A stretch of 64,000 nucleotides of DNA, taken from positions 62,001 through 126,000 of the forward strand of contig NZ_JAJGNP010000010.1 in the NCBI RefSeq assembly GCF_020782245.1. Reading direction: 5' to 3'. Every line of letters starts with the position of its first letter. The first letter of the stretch is position 1. The notes beneath the pieces were generated by a model. The model was not told the origin of the DNA and searched no databases. It was given only the letters and a program-made list of their open reading frames with translations. A program made the position numbers and the translations under genes. Shown here piece by piece: positions 8,053 through 16,253 of this stretch. Source of the stretch: Sphingobium soli. Its GTDB lineage: Bacteria; Pseudomonadota; Alphaproteobacteria; Sphingomonadales; Sphingomonadaceae.

Positions 8053-8566
8053 AGGCGTCGACAAAGGCGGGGATGTCGTCCGGGTTCCTGCTGGTGATCA
8101 GATTGCCGTCGACCACGACTTCCTGATCGACGACCTGCGCGCCGGCATTGGCAAGATCGGTACGCACGGACGGCCAGGATGTGACGGTCTTGCCATCGAC
8201 GCAGTCTGCTTCAACCAACAGCCAGGGACCGTGACAGATGGCGGCGACGGGCTTGCCCGATGCGACAAAGTCGCGGACGATGCGCACGGCGCGCTCATTG
8301 GTACGCAGCGTGTCGGGATTGGCGACGCCGCCGGGCAGCACCAGCCCGTCATAGTCCTCAATCTTGACGGACTCCAAGGTCATGTCGGGCGTGATCGTAT
8401 CGCCCTTTTCATCATGCTGCATGCCCTGGATCGGATCAGTGGCGGGCGACGCGAGCGTGACCTTCGCACCGGCGTCGATCAGCTTCTGGCGCGGCTCGAA
8501 CAATTCGGACTGTTCAAACCCGTCGGTGGCGACGATCAGGATGCGGCTCTGCTCAATGGCTGGCAT
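8012..8566 (-). CDS. DJ-1/PfpI family protein (class I glutamine amidotransferase-like)
   Basis: A 184-residue cytosolic protein of the PfpI/YhbO branch, which protects against glyoxal and other stress damage. The nucleophile elbow AAICHGPWLL places Cys111 next to His112. The conserved acidic residue is in TDGFEQSELFEP near Glu18, and VLPGGVANPDTLR is the conserved loop. The length is normal. The gene is divergent from topoisomerase IB, whose promoter region carries an EcfG-like motif, a context consistent with a stress role. The RBS is GGAG just upstream of the ATG. Confidence 0.9.
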   Translation of the reverse strand: MPAIEQSRILIVATDGFEQSELFEPRQKLIDAGAKVTLASPATDPIQGMQHDEKGDTITPDMTLESVKIEDYDGLVLPGGVANPDTLRTNERAVRIVRDFVASGKPVAAICHGPWLLVEADCVDGKTVTSWPSVRTDLANAGAQVVDQEVVVDGNLITSRNPDDIPAFVDAFKKAVTQGAAVPA

Positions 8567-8623
8567 AAATCTCTCCTTCGTTTGGGGTGAGATCCTTCAA
8601 CGGGCGAGCGCCCCCGGGGTTGC

Positions 8624-8648
8624 GGAACGAAGCGACGAACGGCGGGTT
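8624..8648 (+). promoter_or_regulatory. EcfG-type (general stress) promoter for topoisomerase IB
   Basis: GGAAC (8624-8628), 16 bases, then GGTT (8645-8648), with the ATG 22 bases further on. The alphaproteobacterial EcfG consensus is GGAAC-N16/17-cGTT. One of the four -10 bases differs from that consensus. The same GGAAC-N16-GGTT arrangement occurs at 38121, and a perfect version at 51031. Confidence 0.55.
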
Positions 8649-8669
8649 TTGCGGCATGAGAAGGAAAAT

Positions 8670-9677
8670 ATGGCCCAGTCCGCACTCGTCCACACGAATG
8701 ATACAAGCCCCGGCATCACGCGACGCGCGCTCAAACGCGGATGGGCCTATTATGATGGTGATGGGCAACGGATCACCGACCGGGACGAAATCGACCGGCT
8801 GAACGCCATCGCCCTGCCCCCCGCCTATCGCGACTGCTGGTTCTGCGCCTCCCCCTTTGGCCATATCCAGGCGACGGGATATGACGACAGGGGACGCAAG
8901 CAATATCGCTATCATCCCGATTTCCGCGCAGCGCAGGAGGCGGCGAAATATGCCGGCTGCCCGGACTTCGGCCGCGCCCTGCCCAGGTTGCGCGCGCAGC
9001 TGGACAGCGACCTGTCGAAGCGTGGCCTGCGCAAGGACCGCACGATTGCCGCCGTCGTCCGTCTGCTGGATCTGGCCAAGCTGCGCGTGGGCAATGAACA
9101 TTATGCCACCACCAACAAGAGTTTCGGCGCCACAACGCTGCGGCGGCGCCATTTCGACATCGCCGGACGCAAGATCATGCTGCGCTATCGCGCCAAATCG
9201 GGCCAGGATCGGGAACTGGCGGTGACGGATACGCGGCTATTGCGCTTCGTGCGGCAGGTGCAGGACCTGCCCGGCCAGCATCTGTTCCAATATCTGGATG
9301 AAGACGGCGACGCCCGTCCGATCAATTCGTCCGACGTCAACGCCTATATTGCCGAGGCCATGGGCGCGCCCTTTACGGCCAAGCATTTCCGCACCTGGGG
9401 CGCGTCCGTCATCGCGTTCGAACAGCTTGCGACCGGCCCGGTGTCGCTCAAGGCAATGATCGCGCCGGTCGCTGAAGCGCTCGGCAACACGCCGGCGATC
9501 AGCCGCAAATCCTATATCCATCCCGCCCTTATCGCCTTGTGCAAGGATGGCCAGGAGGATTGGCGCAGCACGCTGCGTCTGCCGCGCCGCACCCGCTATC
9601 TCTCCCGCATGGAACGGGGCCTCATCGCCTTCCTCGACGACATCGCCGATTGTAGCCCATTGGCCGCAGCGGCTTGA
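8670..9677 (+). CDS. DNA topoisomerase IB
   Basis: A 335-residue eukaryotic/poxvirus-type topoisomerase IB, which relaxes supercoils through a 3'-phosphotyrosine intermediate. The N-terminal domain has GWAYYDGDGQRI and GHIQATGYDDRGRKQYRYHP. Catalytic residues are recognisable: Arg131 in AAVVRLLDLAKLRVGNE, Arg241 in AKHFRTWGAS and Tyr282 in ISRKSYIHPALI. ATG at 8670 follows AGAAGGA with good spacing. Bacterial members are common in sphingomonads and other alphaproteobacteria. The mechanosensitive channel follows 88 bases later and may share its promoter. Confidence 0.93.
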   Translation: MAQSALVHTNDTSPGITRRALKRGWAYYDGDGQRITDRDEIDRLNAIALPPAYRDCWFCASPFGHIQATGYDDRGRKQYRYHPDFRAAQEAAKYAGCPDFGRALPRLRAQLDSDLSKRGLRKDRTIAAVVRLLDLAKLRVGNEHYATTNKSFGATTLRRRHFDIAGRKIMLRYRAKSGQDRELAVTDTRLLRFVRQVQDLPGQHLFQYLDEDGDARPINSSDVNAYIAEAMGAPFTAKHFRTWGASVIAFEQLATGPVSLKAMIAPVAEALGNTPAISRKSYIHPALIALCKDGQEDWRSTLRLPRRTRYLSRMERGLIAFLDDIADCSPLAAAA

Positions 9678-9765
9678 ACCCGACCACCGTCATGCTCTAC
9701 CCCCGGAGCTAAACCGGCGGGTCCGCGATCCGCCTCGATATTCCAGCCAGCAAGACAGGACAGGC

Positions 9766-10932
9766 ATGGCCGACGCAAAAGACCCCGCCCTCCCGACAAA
9801 AACCATGCGCGCGCCCGACTTTCAGGCGATGTGGAGAGATACGGCCGACTGGTTTGCCGTCCATTATATGCAGATACTGATCGCCATCGGCGCGGCCGTC
9901 GTCATCTATCTGCTGCTCGCCACGCTCAAGGGACTGGGCAAGCGGTACAAGGGCAGCCGCGGTGATACGATCGGCTACACCAATGTGCTGGGCCGGACAG
10001 TCGCAAAGACCACGCATTTCTTCATGGTGATGGTGTCCGCCCGGCTGGTGGCGGGTTATGCCGACGCGCCGCCCGTCGTCTATCGCACCATCGTTTTCCT
10101 GTTCACCATCGCCACCGTCTTGCAGGGCGCGATCTGGGCGCGCGAAGTCATATTGGGCCTGATCGAACGGCGCACATTGGCGGAGGATGGCCAGGGCGAA
10201 ACGCTCGCCAATGCCATGGGCCTGATCCGCGTGCTGGTGACGGTGGCGTTGTTCGCGATCGCAGGGATCGTCGTGCTCGACAATCTGGGCGTCAACGTCA
10301 CCGGCCTGGTCGCGGGCCTTGGCATCGGCGGCATCGCGATCGGCCTCGCCGCGCAGGGGATTTTTTCCGACCTGTTCGCGGCGCTGTCGATCATTTTCGA
10401 CAAGCCGTTTCGCCGGGGCGAATCCATTTCCTATGATACGACGACCGCCACAGTGGAAAAGATCGGCCTTAAATCGACCCGGCTGCGCGCGTTGACGGGC
10501 GAGAAGAAAGTGATTTCCAACGCCAATCTGCTGCAAAAGGAAATCACCAGCTACCACACGCTCGACCATCGCCGGCTGAAATTCGCCATCGGCGTCATTT
10601 ACCAGACCGCCCCGGATGTCGCCGAACAGATCCCCGACATCCTCAAGGGCATCGTCGATGATCTGGGCGGCACCTTCGTTCGGTCCGGCTTTGTCGGATT
10701 TGGCGCGTCCAGCCTTGATTTCGAGCTGGAATTCGAAGTCTATCTGCCGGGATGGGACGATATCTACAACATCCGTCACAATATCGGCCTCGCCATCCTG
10801 CGTCAGTTCAACGAGCGCGGCATCGAGTTCGCCTATCCGACACAGACGACCTTCACCGCTGCACCGGACGGCCGGATGATCATGCCCTATGCGGAAGTGC
10901 AGCCGGTCAAGCGCGTCGACCTGGAGGGATGA
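9766..10932 (+). CDS. mscS: Small-conductance mechanosensitive channel, MscS family
   Basis: A 388-residue inner-membrane channel. Hydrophobic helices lie near residues 35-55, 80-105, 110-130 and 160-180. The pore helix GLVAGLGIGGIAIGLAAQGIF and the following IFDKPFRRGESI are typical of MscS. The cytosolic beta/alpha domain continues to the C-terminus (NIRHNIGLAILRQFNERGIEFAYPTQT). The ATG follows GACAGGACAGGC. Opening under membrane tension protects against hypo-osmotic shock, which fits the possible co-expression with the stress-type promoter upstream of topoisomerase IB. Confidence 0.93.
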   Translation: MADAKDPALPTKTMRAPDFQAMWRDTADWFAVHYMQILIAIGAAVVIYLLLATLKGLGKRYKGSRGDTIGYTNVLGRTVAKTTHFFMVMVSARLVAGYADAPPVVYRTIVFLFTIATVLQGAIWAREVILGLIERRTLAEDGQGETLANAMGLIRVLVTVALFAIAGIVVLDNLGVNVTGLVAGLGIGGIAIGLAAQGIFSDLFAALSIIFDKPFRRGESISYDTTTATVEKIGLKSTRLRALTGEKKVISNANLLQKEITSYHTLDHRRLKFAIGVIYQTAPDVAEQIPDILKGIVDDLGGTFVRSGFVGFGASSLDFELEFEVYLPGWDDIYNIRHNIGLAILRQFNERGIEFAYPTQTTFTAAPDGRMIMPYAEVQPVKRVDLEG

Positions 10933-11011
10933 CGGCAGTCTGGCGCGCAGGCGACTCGCCTCATCGGCGCGCGCTTGCTGGGGCAAGGCTGACTCCCTAG
11001 CGGCCTTGATC

Positions 11012-11401
11012 ATGAAGATCATGCCATTCCTGTTCGCTGCCGCCGCTTTTGCCGCGCCTCAGGCCGCCTTGGCCCAGGGGTTGGGCGCTGAAATCAACTA
11101 TGGCCGCGCCGACGGTCATTGGGGCACCGAAATCGGGGCGGGCTATGCCTTCGACATGGCCGGTTTCAGCCTGACGCCCGGCGGCGGTGTTTATCTTCGC
11201 GATGGCGACACCAAGCTCTATGGGCGGGTGGAAGCGGCCTATACCATCCCCCTATCAGCAAGGATCGGAGCTGGTGCGCGGATTAGCGGCGACGACGTCC
11301 GCCCCTACGCCACGGTCGCCATGCCATTGCTGCCCAAGGTTCGGGCCAAGGCCAATGTCGGGCCAAAATATTATGCTGTGGGCCTGACGCTGGGTTATTG
11401 A
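11012..11401 (+). CDS. Secreted or outer-membrane small beta-barrel-like protein
   Basis: A 129-residue protein with a clear signal peptide (MKIMPFLFAAAAFAAPQAALAQ). The mature part is made of alternating strands rich in Gly and aromatic residues: GAEINYGRADGHWGTEIGAG, GVYLRDGDTKLYGRVEAAYT, and a C-terminus VGPKYYAVGLTLGY ending in an aromatic residue, as outer-membrane barrels do. It is short for a full barrel and could be a periplasmic beta-sandwich. I do not recognise a named family. The ATG was chosen for the signal peptide; longer upstream readings overlap mscS. Confidence 0.65.
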   Translation: MKIMPFLFAAAAFAAPQAALAQGLGAEINYGRADGHWGTEIGAGYAFDMAGFSLTPGGGVYLRDGDTKLYGRVEAAYTIPLSARIGAGARISGDDVRPYATVAMPLLPKVRAKANVGPKYYAVGLTLGY

Positions 11402-11530
11402 AAGACGACCGCTAAGATACTGTCACAGGCCGGTTGTGTTACCGCAATTGCGTGCCGGATCATCTTGCACCCTATGCGCGCGCCGCATGAACGGGCATAG
11501 AGTCGCCGCCTTGCCTGCATCAGGAGATGA

Positions 11531-12829
11531 TTGTCCGTGACGTCCCGTGAGCTTACCGGTTTCCTGCCCCTTGACGACAGGCACTTGACGGACGCGCAAT
11601 GGTCGCGCCGGCTGTCCGACATGGCGTGGCGCATCGGTTTCGGGGCGATTGGCTGGCCGTGGCTGCTCGCCAGCCTGTCGGGCGGTCGCAAGGCGGACAA
11701 GCGGGCCTTGCTTGACGATTTGGGTCTTGCCCATGACGCCCTGCCGCATCTGGGAAGCTGGAAGGCGGATGTCGGCTTTTTACGGCATATTGTTCGGGAA
11801 ATTGCCCGGCTGCGCCCGGCCCATGTGGTGGAACTCGGCGCGGGCGCGTCATCGCTGGTGGCTGCGCGCGCTTTGCAACTACATGGCGGCGGGCAATTGC
11901 ACAGTTTCGACCAGCATGGTGGGTTCGTTGATGCGACGCGGCAATGGCTGGGCGACCATGGCCTGTCGGTCGACATTCGCCACGCTCCGCTGACTCAGGA
12001 CAGCAGCGACTGGCCGGGGCGCTGGTATACGCTGGACGGGGTGCCGGACCAGATCGACCTCATCATCATCGACGGTCCGCCCTGGAGCGTGCATCCACTC
12101 GTGCGCGGCGCGGCAGACAACCTGTTCGCACGATTGTCCCCCAATGGCGTCGTACTGCTGGACGATGCGGCGCGGCCCGGCGAACGACTGGTCGCGCGCC
12201 GCTGGCGACAACGCTGGCCCCATATCGACTTTCGGCTGGTAAAGGACGGGACCAAAGGGACGCTGGTCGGCCGTCGACGCGACACCTCTGTGCCGGTCGC
12301 CAATGACAACGACCGCGGCCGGACCTGGCGTCATATCCAGCGCGCCGCCGGGATCGCGGCTTTGATCGGCGCGGGTTGGATCGCGCGCGGCGAACTGGGC
12401 GAATTTCCGCAGGCCGCGCAGGCCAGCAGCTTCCTTGACGAAGCCGCCGCATCGCGCCGCGCGGGACTGTTGCGTCAGGCGATGGTGTCGCAGGTCGAAA
12501 GCGCCACCCTCAACCCGCAGGAGATCGAGAACGCCACCGGCATCGTCCTGCCCGAACTGCCGCGCGATTGGCGCATTACGGACGTTCAGTTGTTCCCGAC
12601 GTCCGACAGCCCGGCCATCGCCATGGCGCTGGAAACGCCGCGCGGCGAACATCTGTCCTTTTTCGCCGACCGCGCCGAAACACCGGCCGAGGCCAAGCCC
12701 CTGATCGAACGGCGCGCCGCCGACGTCGTCGCCTATTGGGAGGTCGGGAACATGGCCTATGCCCTGACCGGGCAAGCCGCGCCGGCGCGGATCATGGAAC
12801 TGGCCGGGGCCGTCGCGCCGGCGGGCTGA
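11531..12829 (+). CDS. Methyltransferase fused to anti-sigma-factor-like C-terminal half
   Basis: A 432-residue two-part protein. Residues 70-250 form a class I SAM-dependent methyltransferase: motif I is VVELGAGASSLVAARAL (99-115), with LHSFDQHG (124-130) and DLIIIDGPPW (176-185). Residues 272-286 form a short hydrophobic helix. Residues 300-430 read like the extracytoplasmic half of transmembrane anti-sigma factors, with QVESATLNPQEI, LPRDWRITDVQLFP and the typical YWEVGNMAYALTG block. The usual N-terminal sigma-binding domain is absent. Start is TTG 11531 or GTG 11537; AGGAG lies at 11522. The ABC exporter follows 43 bases later. The methyl acceptor is unknown. Confidence 0.8.
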   Translation: MSVTSRELTGFLPLDDRHLTDAQWSRRLSDMAWRIGFGAIGWPWLLASLSGGRKADKRALLDDLGLAHDALPHLGSWKADVGFLRHIVREIARLRPAHVVELGAGASSLVAARALQLHGGGQLHSFDQHGGFVDATRQWLGDHGLSVDIRHAPLTQDSSDWPGRWYTLDGVPDQIDLIIIDGPPWSVHPLVRGAADNLFARLSPNGVVLLDDAARPGERLVARRWRQRWPHIDFRLVKDGTKGTLVGRRRDTSVPVANDNDRGRTWRHIQRAAGIAALIGAGWIARGELGEFPQAAQASSFLDEAAASRRAGLLRQAMVSQVESATLNPQEIENATGIVLPELPRDWRITDVQLFPTSDSPAIAMALETPRGEHLSFFADRAETPAEAKPLIERRAADVVAYWEVGNMAYALTGQAAPARIMELAGAVAPAG

Positions 12830-12872
12830 AGGAGCCATTGAGGGCGACAAGGCAGGCTGCTAAGCGCTCGTC

Positions 12873-14651
12873 ATGGCGGATGACAGCAGCATTTCGAACA
12901 CGCGGCCGGCGCTTGGCAATCTGGCGATGCTCTGGCGCTTCGCACGTCGTTATCCCGGCAGGATCGCGGGCGCGCTGATCGCCCTTATCGTCTCATCAGC
13001 CGCGACGCTCGCCATTCCCAACGGATTTCGCCTGGTCATCGACAAGGGGTTCATGGGCGGCGGCGACATTGGCCGCTGGTTCGAATATCTGCTGATGATC
13101 GTCATCGTGCTGGCGCTGGCCAGCGCGCTGCGCTTCTACTTCGTATCCTGGCTGGGCGAGCGCGTCGTGGCCGACATACGCTGTGCGACGCAGGCCAATC
13201 TGCTGCGACAGGCACCCCGTTTCTTCGAGGAAAACCGCCCGTCGGAGATCGCGTCGCGCATGACGGCGGATACCGCGATCGTGGAGCAGGTCGTCGGCTC
13301 CACCGTATCGGTAGCACTGCGCAACATGGTCACGGCGATCGGTGGCCTTGTCTACCTGTTCGCACTCGCGCCGAAACTCGCCGCGCTGCTGCTGCTCGGC
13401 ATTCCGGTCGTCCTGCTGGTGCTGATCGGCCTTGCCCGGCGGGTGCGCACCCTTTCGCGGGCCAGCCAGGACCGGCTGGCCGATATCGGCAGCGCCGCGA
13501 CCGAAGTGCTGGGCGCGATGAAGATCGTTCAGGCGTTCGGGCAGGAAGAGCGGGAAGCGGCCCGCTTCCGTGCGACGGTGGAACGCGGCTTTGCCACGGC
13601 GCGGCAGCGCATCCGGCTGCGCGCGATGATGACGGCGGTCGCCTTCGCGCTCATTTTCGGCGCGATTACCGGCGTCATGTGGCTGGGCGCGATCGACGTT
13701 GCCGCGGGACGGCTGTCGGGTGGCAGCATTGCCGCCTTCGTCCTGACCGGGGGCCTTGTTGCTGGCGCGTTCGGCTCGCTGTCGGAAAGCTGGGGCGACC
13801 TGCTGCGCGGCGCAGGCGCGGCAAGCCGGCTGGGCGAACTCATGACCGCTGCGCCAGAGATCAGTCCGCCCGCGCGGACGCACATGCTTCCGCCGATGGA
13901 GCGCGGCGCGCGCCTGACATTCGATCAGGTGCGGTTCCACTATCCCACGCGGCCCGACCAGGCGGCGCTTCACGGCATCGATCTCGACATCCATCCCGGG
14001 GAGACGGTGGCCGTGGTCGGACCTTCGGGCGCCGGCAAATCGACGCTGATCCAGCTGGCGCTGCGCTTTTATGATCCCGATGCCGGGGCCATCCGCCTGA
14101 ACGGCGTCGCCCTGCCTGATTTGGCGCCGGCGGATCTCCGCGCGATGATGGCGATGGTGCCGCAGGACAGCGTCATCTTTGCCGCGTCCGCGCGCGACAA
14201 CCTGCGCTATGGGCGCTGGGATGCAACGGATGCGCAGATATGGGACGCGGCGCGGGCAGCCAATGCCGAGATGTTTCTGCGCGACCTGCCTCAGGGGCTG
14301 GACAGCTTCCTGGGCGAAGGCGGCGCGCGATTGTCCGGCGGCCAGCGACAACGTATCGCCATTGCCCGCGCGCTGCTGCGCGACGCCCCCATCCTGTTGC
14401 TGGATGAAGCGACGTCCGCACTGGACGCTGAATCCGAACGACTGGTGCAGGACGCGCTCGCAACGTTGATGCAGGGGCGGACAACAATTGTGATCGCGCA
14501 TCGGCTGGCGACGGTCCGGTCGGCCGATCGCATCATCGTGCTGGACGAAGGGCGTATCGTCGAACAGGGCAACCATGCGGCCCTGATCGCGCGCGACGGC
14601 CTTTACGCCCGACTGGCGCGATTGCAGTTTCAGGATGGCATGGCCGACTAA
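12873..14651 (+). CDS. ABC exporter, fused membrane and ATPase domains (MsbA/LmrA type)
   Basis: A 592-residue half-transporter. Residues 20-320 form a six-helix type IV exporter membrane domain; the second half is the ATPase. Walker A is GPSGAGKST (about 383), Q-loop MVPQDSVIF, signature LSGGQRQR (about 487), Walker B ILLLDEATSALD (about 507) and H-loop IAHRLATV. It would act as a homodimer exporting lipids or hydrophobic compounds; the substrate cannot be told from sequence. It probably shares a transcript with the methyltransferase/anti-sigma fusion upstream. Confidence 0.92.
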   Translation: MADDSSISNTRPALGNLAMLWRFARRYPGRIAGALIALIVSSAATLAIPNGFRLVIDKGFMGGGDIGRWFEYLLMIVIVLALASALRFYFVSWLGERVVADIRCATQANLLRQAPRFFEENRPSEIASRMTADTAIVEQVVGSTVSVALRNMVTAIGGLVYLFALAPKLAALLLLGIPVVLLVLIGLARRVRTLSRASQDRLADIGSAATEVLGAMKIVQAFGQEEREAARFRATVERGFATARQRIRLRAMMTAVAFALIFGAITGVMWLGAIDVAAGRLSGGSIAAFVLTGGLVAGAFGSLSESWGDLLRGAGAASRLGELMTAAPEISPPARTHMLPPMERGARLTFDQVRFHYPTRPDQAALHGIDLDIHPGETVAVVGPSGAGKSTLIQLALRFYDPDAGAIRLNGVALPDLAPADLRAMMAMVPQDSVIFAASARDNLRYGRWDATDAQIWDAARAANAEMFLRDLPQGLDSFLGEGGARLSGGQRQRIAIARALLRDAPILLLDEATSALDAESERLVQDALATLMQGRTTIVIAHRLATVRSADRIIVLDEGRIVEQGNHAALIARDGLYARLARLQFQDGMAD

Positions 14652-14661
14652 ACGGCCGGGG

Positions 14662-14991
14662 TCAGGCGTCGGCCTGCCGCCGCCCGATCTGCACCACATG
14701 ATCCAGAATTGCAGGGTGTAACGGCCGTTCGAAGCTACAGCCTGATTCATGCCCGCGGGTCCACAGAACACGCGCGCGCCGCCCTTCAAAGCCGGGCAGC
14801 ATGATCCAGAGATCATCGCCAGGGCGCAATTTCATGAAGCTTTGCAGGCGAAAGCCGGTAATCGACAAATCCGCGATGTGGCTGCTGAACCAGGTTTCGC
14901 CGGGACGACGTACCTTAATGCCGATCTGGACAGCGCGTCGTTCGGCAGCGCGGCGTTTGCGATCCTGTTCGAATTGCGGGTTAGCGCTCAT
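14662..14991 (-). CDS. PilZ domain protein
   Basis: A 109-residue single-domain PilZ protein. Arginine-rich RKRRAAERRAVQ supplies the RxxxR c-di-GMP motif and DLSITGFRL the (D/N)xSxxG motif, followed by strands ending in ARVLWTRGHESGCSFERPL. ATG at 14991 has AAAGGA six bases upstream, whereas the in-frame codon at 15012 has no ribosome site. It is one of three small PilZ genes in the window. It lies beyond the terminator of the exb cluster and is therefore probably a separate unit. Confidence 0.87.
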   Translation of the reverse strand: MSANPQFEQDRKRRAAERRAVQIGIKVRRPGETWFSSHIADLSITGFRLQSFMKLRPGDDLWIMLPGFEGRRARVLWTRGHESGCSFERPLHPAILDHVVQIGRRQADA

Positions 14992-15073
14992 GATCAGTCC
15001 TTTGCGGGACATTAGCGCGCACGGGTAAGCAAAATGTTAAACCGCTACGCGCCATGGCTTGACGATAAGGCGC

Positions 15074-15101
15074 AAAAAAAGGGCCGCCGATGGCGACCCT
15101 T
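15074..15101 (-). terminator. Rho-independent terminator of the tonB-exb operon
   Basis: Read on the minus strand, AAGGG-x-CGCC pairs with GGCG-x-CCCTT around a 3-base loop (one mismatch in ten positions), and seven U follow directly. It lies 87 bases past the last exbD stop and is oriented to end that operon. Confidence 0.85.
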
Positions 15102-15187
15102 GATCCGTGCAATCTTTATCCAATGATCTCAGGCAAGAAGCGCGAAGGGGAAGTCCTTGCGAAGCGCACCGCGCCTGAAATCAGCCG

Positions 15188-15610
15188 TCAGAAATTGCCA
15201 TATTGTTCGTTGCCGACGAAACCCAGCTTGGTAACGCCTGCGCGCTTGATTTCCGCAAGCACCGAATCGACGACCACATAACGGGTCTGCGCATCGGGCT
15301 GGAACTGGAGTTCCGGTTCGACCGGCAACCGCAGCGACTGCTGCAGATACTGACGCAGGGTCAGCAGGTCGATCGGCGATCCGTTCCAGGTGATGACGCC
15401 ACCGGCATCGATCGCGACCTTGTTCTTGACCGGGTCGATGACGCTGTCGGAAGGCGGCGCATTTTGCGGCAGGTCGATCTTCACCGCGTGGGTCTGGATC
15501 GGGATGGTGATGATGAACATGATGAGCAGAACGAGCATGACGTCGATCAACGGCGTCGTGTTCATTTCCACCATCGGTTCGCCATCTTCGGAGCCGGCAC
15601 TCATTGCCAT
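15188..15610 (-). CDS. exbD: Biopolymer transporter ExbD (second copy)
   Basis: A 140-residue ExbD/TolR protein. A short cytosolic N-terminus with the conserved MNTTPLIDVMLVLLIMFIIT helix carries the proton-relay Asp in PLIDVML. The periplasmic domain ends with VLAEIKRAGVTKLGFVGNEQ. It is the last gene of tonB-exbB-exbD-exbD, 24 bases from the first exbD. Paired ExbD paralogues are known from some other Proteobacteria such as Xanthomonas. It works with ExbB to energise TonB. Confidence 0.93.
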   Translation of the reverse strand: MAMSAGSEDGEPMVEMNTTPLIDVMLVLLIMFIITIPIQTHAVKIDLPQNAPPSDSVIDPVKNKVAIDAGGVITWNGSPIDLLTLRQYLQQSLRLPVEPELQFQPDAQTRYVVVDSVLAEIKRAGVTKLGFVGNEQYGNF

Positions 15611-15634
15611 GGGGATTTCTCCTTCTTCAACCGA

Positions 15635-16123
15635 TCAGAGGCGGACGGTGCCCGAACCGGGTTCCGGTTCGGAGATGAAGCCCACGCGGGGGAAACCGGC
15701 GCGCTGCATCGTGTAGATGGTGCCGCCAATGCACCGATAGGGTGTGTTGATGTCACCGCGGATATGCACTTCGGGCAGATCTTCGGGCTTCAGATTTTCG
15801 ACGCCACCCGCCTTCTTGATGTCCGCTTCCAGCTTTGCGACGGCGCGATCGAGCAGTTCGCTCGACGTCACCGGCGTCATGCCCCAGAAAACCGCACAGC
15901 TGCCGTCGGCGGCTTGCGTGATCGACAGGGAAACATTTTCCGGCTTCGTCGTGGTCGGCTCGAACTCCACCTTGGGAAGCTGCAGCTCAACCGTCTGTAC
16001 GACGACCGGGACCGCGATGAGAAAGATGATGAGCAACACCAGCATGACGTCGACGAGCGGCGTCGTGTTGATGTCGGACATCGGCTTGTCGTCACCGCCG
16101 TCGGAGCCAACACTCATTGCCAT
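15635..16123 (-). CDS. exbD: Biopolymer transporter ExbD (first copy)
   Basis: A 162-residue ExbD protein with the helix MSDINTTPLVDVMLVLLIIFLIAVPV and the same essential Asp (PLVDVML). Its periplasmic domain is longer than the neighbour's and contains PEVHIRGDINTPYRCIGGTIYTMQRAGFPRVGF. It follows exbB after 130 bases that hold a strong hairpin. With ExbB it forms the inner-membrane motor that drives TonB-dependent uptake at the outer membrane. Confidence 0.93.
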   Translation of the reverse strand: MAMSVGSDGGDDKPMSDINTTPLVDVMLVLLIIFLIAVPVVVQTVELQLPKVEFEPTTTKPENVSLSITQAADGSCAVFWGMTPVTSSELLDRAVAKLEADIKKAGGVENLKPEDLPEVHIRGDINTPYRCIGGTIYTMQRAGFPRVGFISEPEPGSGTVRL

Positions 16124-16193
16124 TGATATTATCCTAACCTTGGTGTCGATGGCCGCCCATCAGTCTGGGAGACGGGTATGGGAGCCATGGTCG

Positions 16194-16233
16194 GCGGGGA
16201 ACCGGGCGGTCGCAGCCGCCACCCGATTCCCGC
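16194..16233 (-). other. Intercistronic hairpin between exbB and exbD
   Basis: On the minus strand GCGGGAATCGGG and CCCGGTTCCCCGC pair with a bulge and a G-U pair, giving a long GC-rich stem with an inner CGG/CCG extension. No U-run follows, so it looks like an mRNA-processing or stability element rather than a terminator. It separates exbB from the exbD pair and could favour ExbB over ExbD output; this is inference. Confidence 0.45.
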
Positions 16234-16253
16234 AACCGTCGTCTTGAGACCGA

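Noticed and set aside
8625-8640. LexA-type SOS box (GAAC-N7-GAAC) before topoisomerase IB
   Set aside because: The two GAAC are eight bases apart rather than seven, and the first is part of the EcfG-like motif.
12996-14816. 606-codon reverse frame antisense to the ABC exporter
   Set aside because: All ABC motifs lie on the forward strand and the reverse translation is low-complexity Arg/His/Gln-rich.
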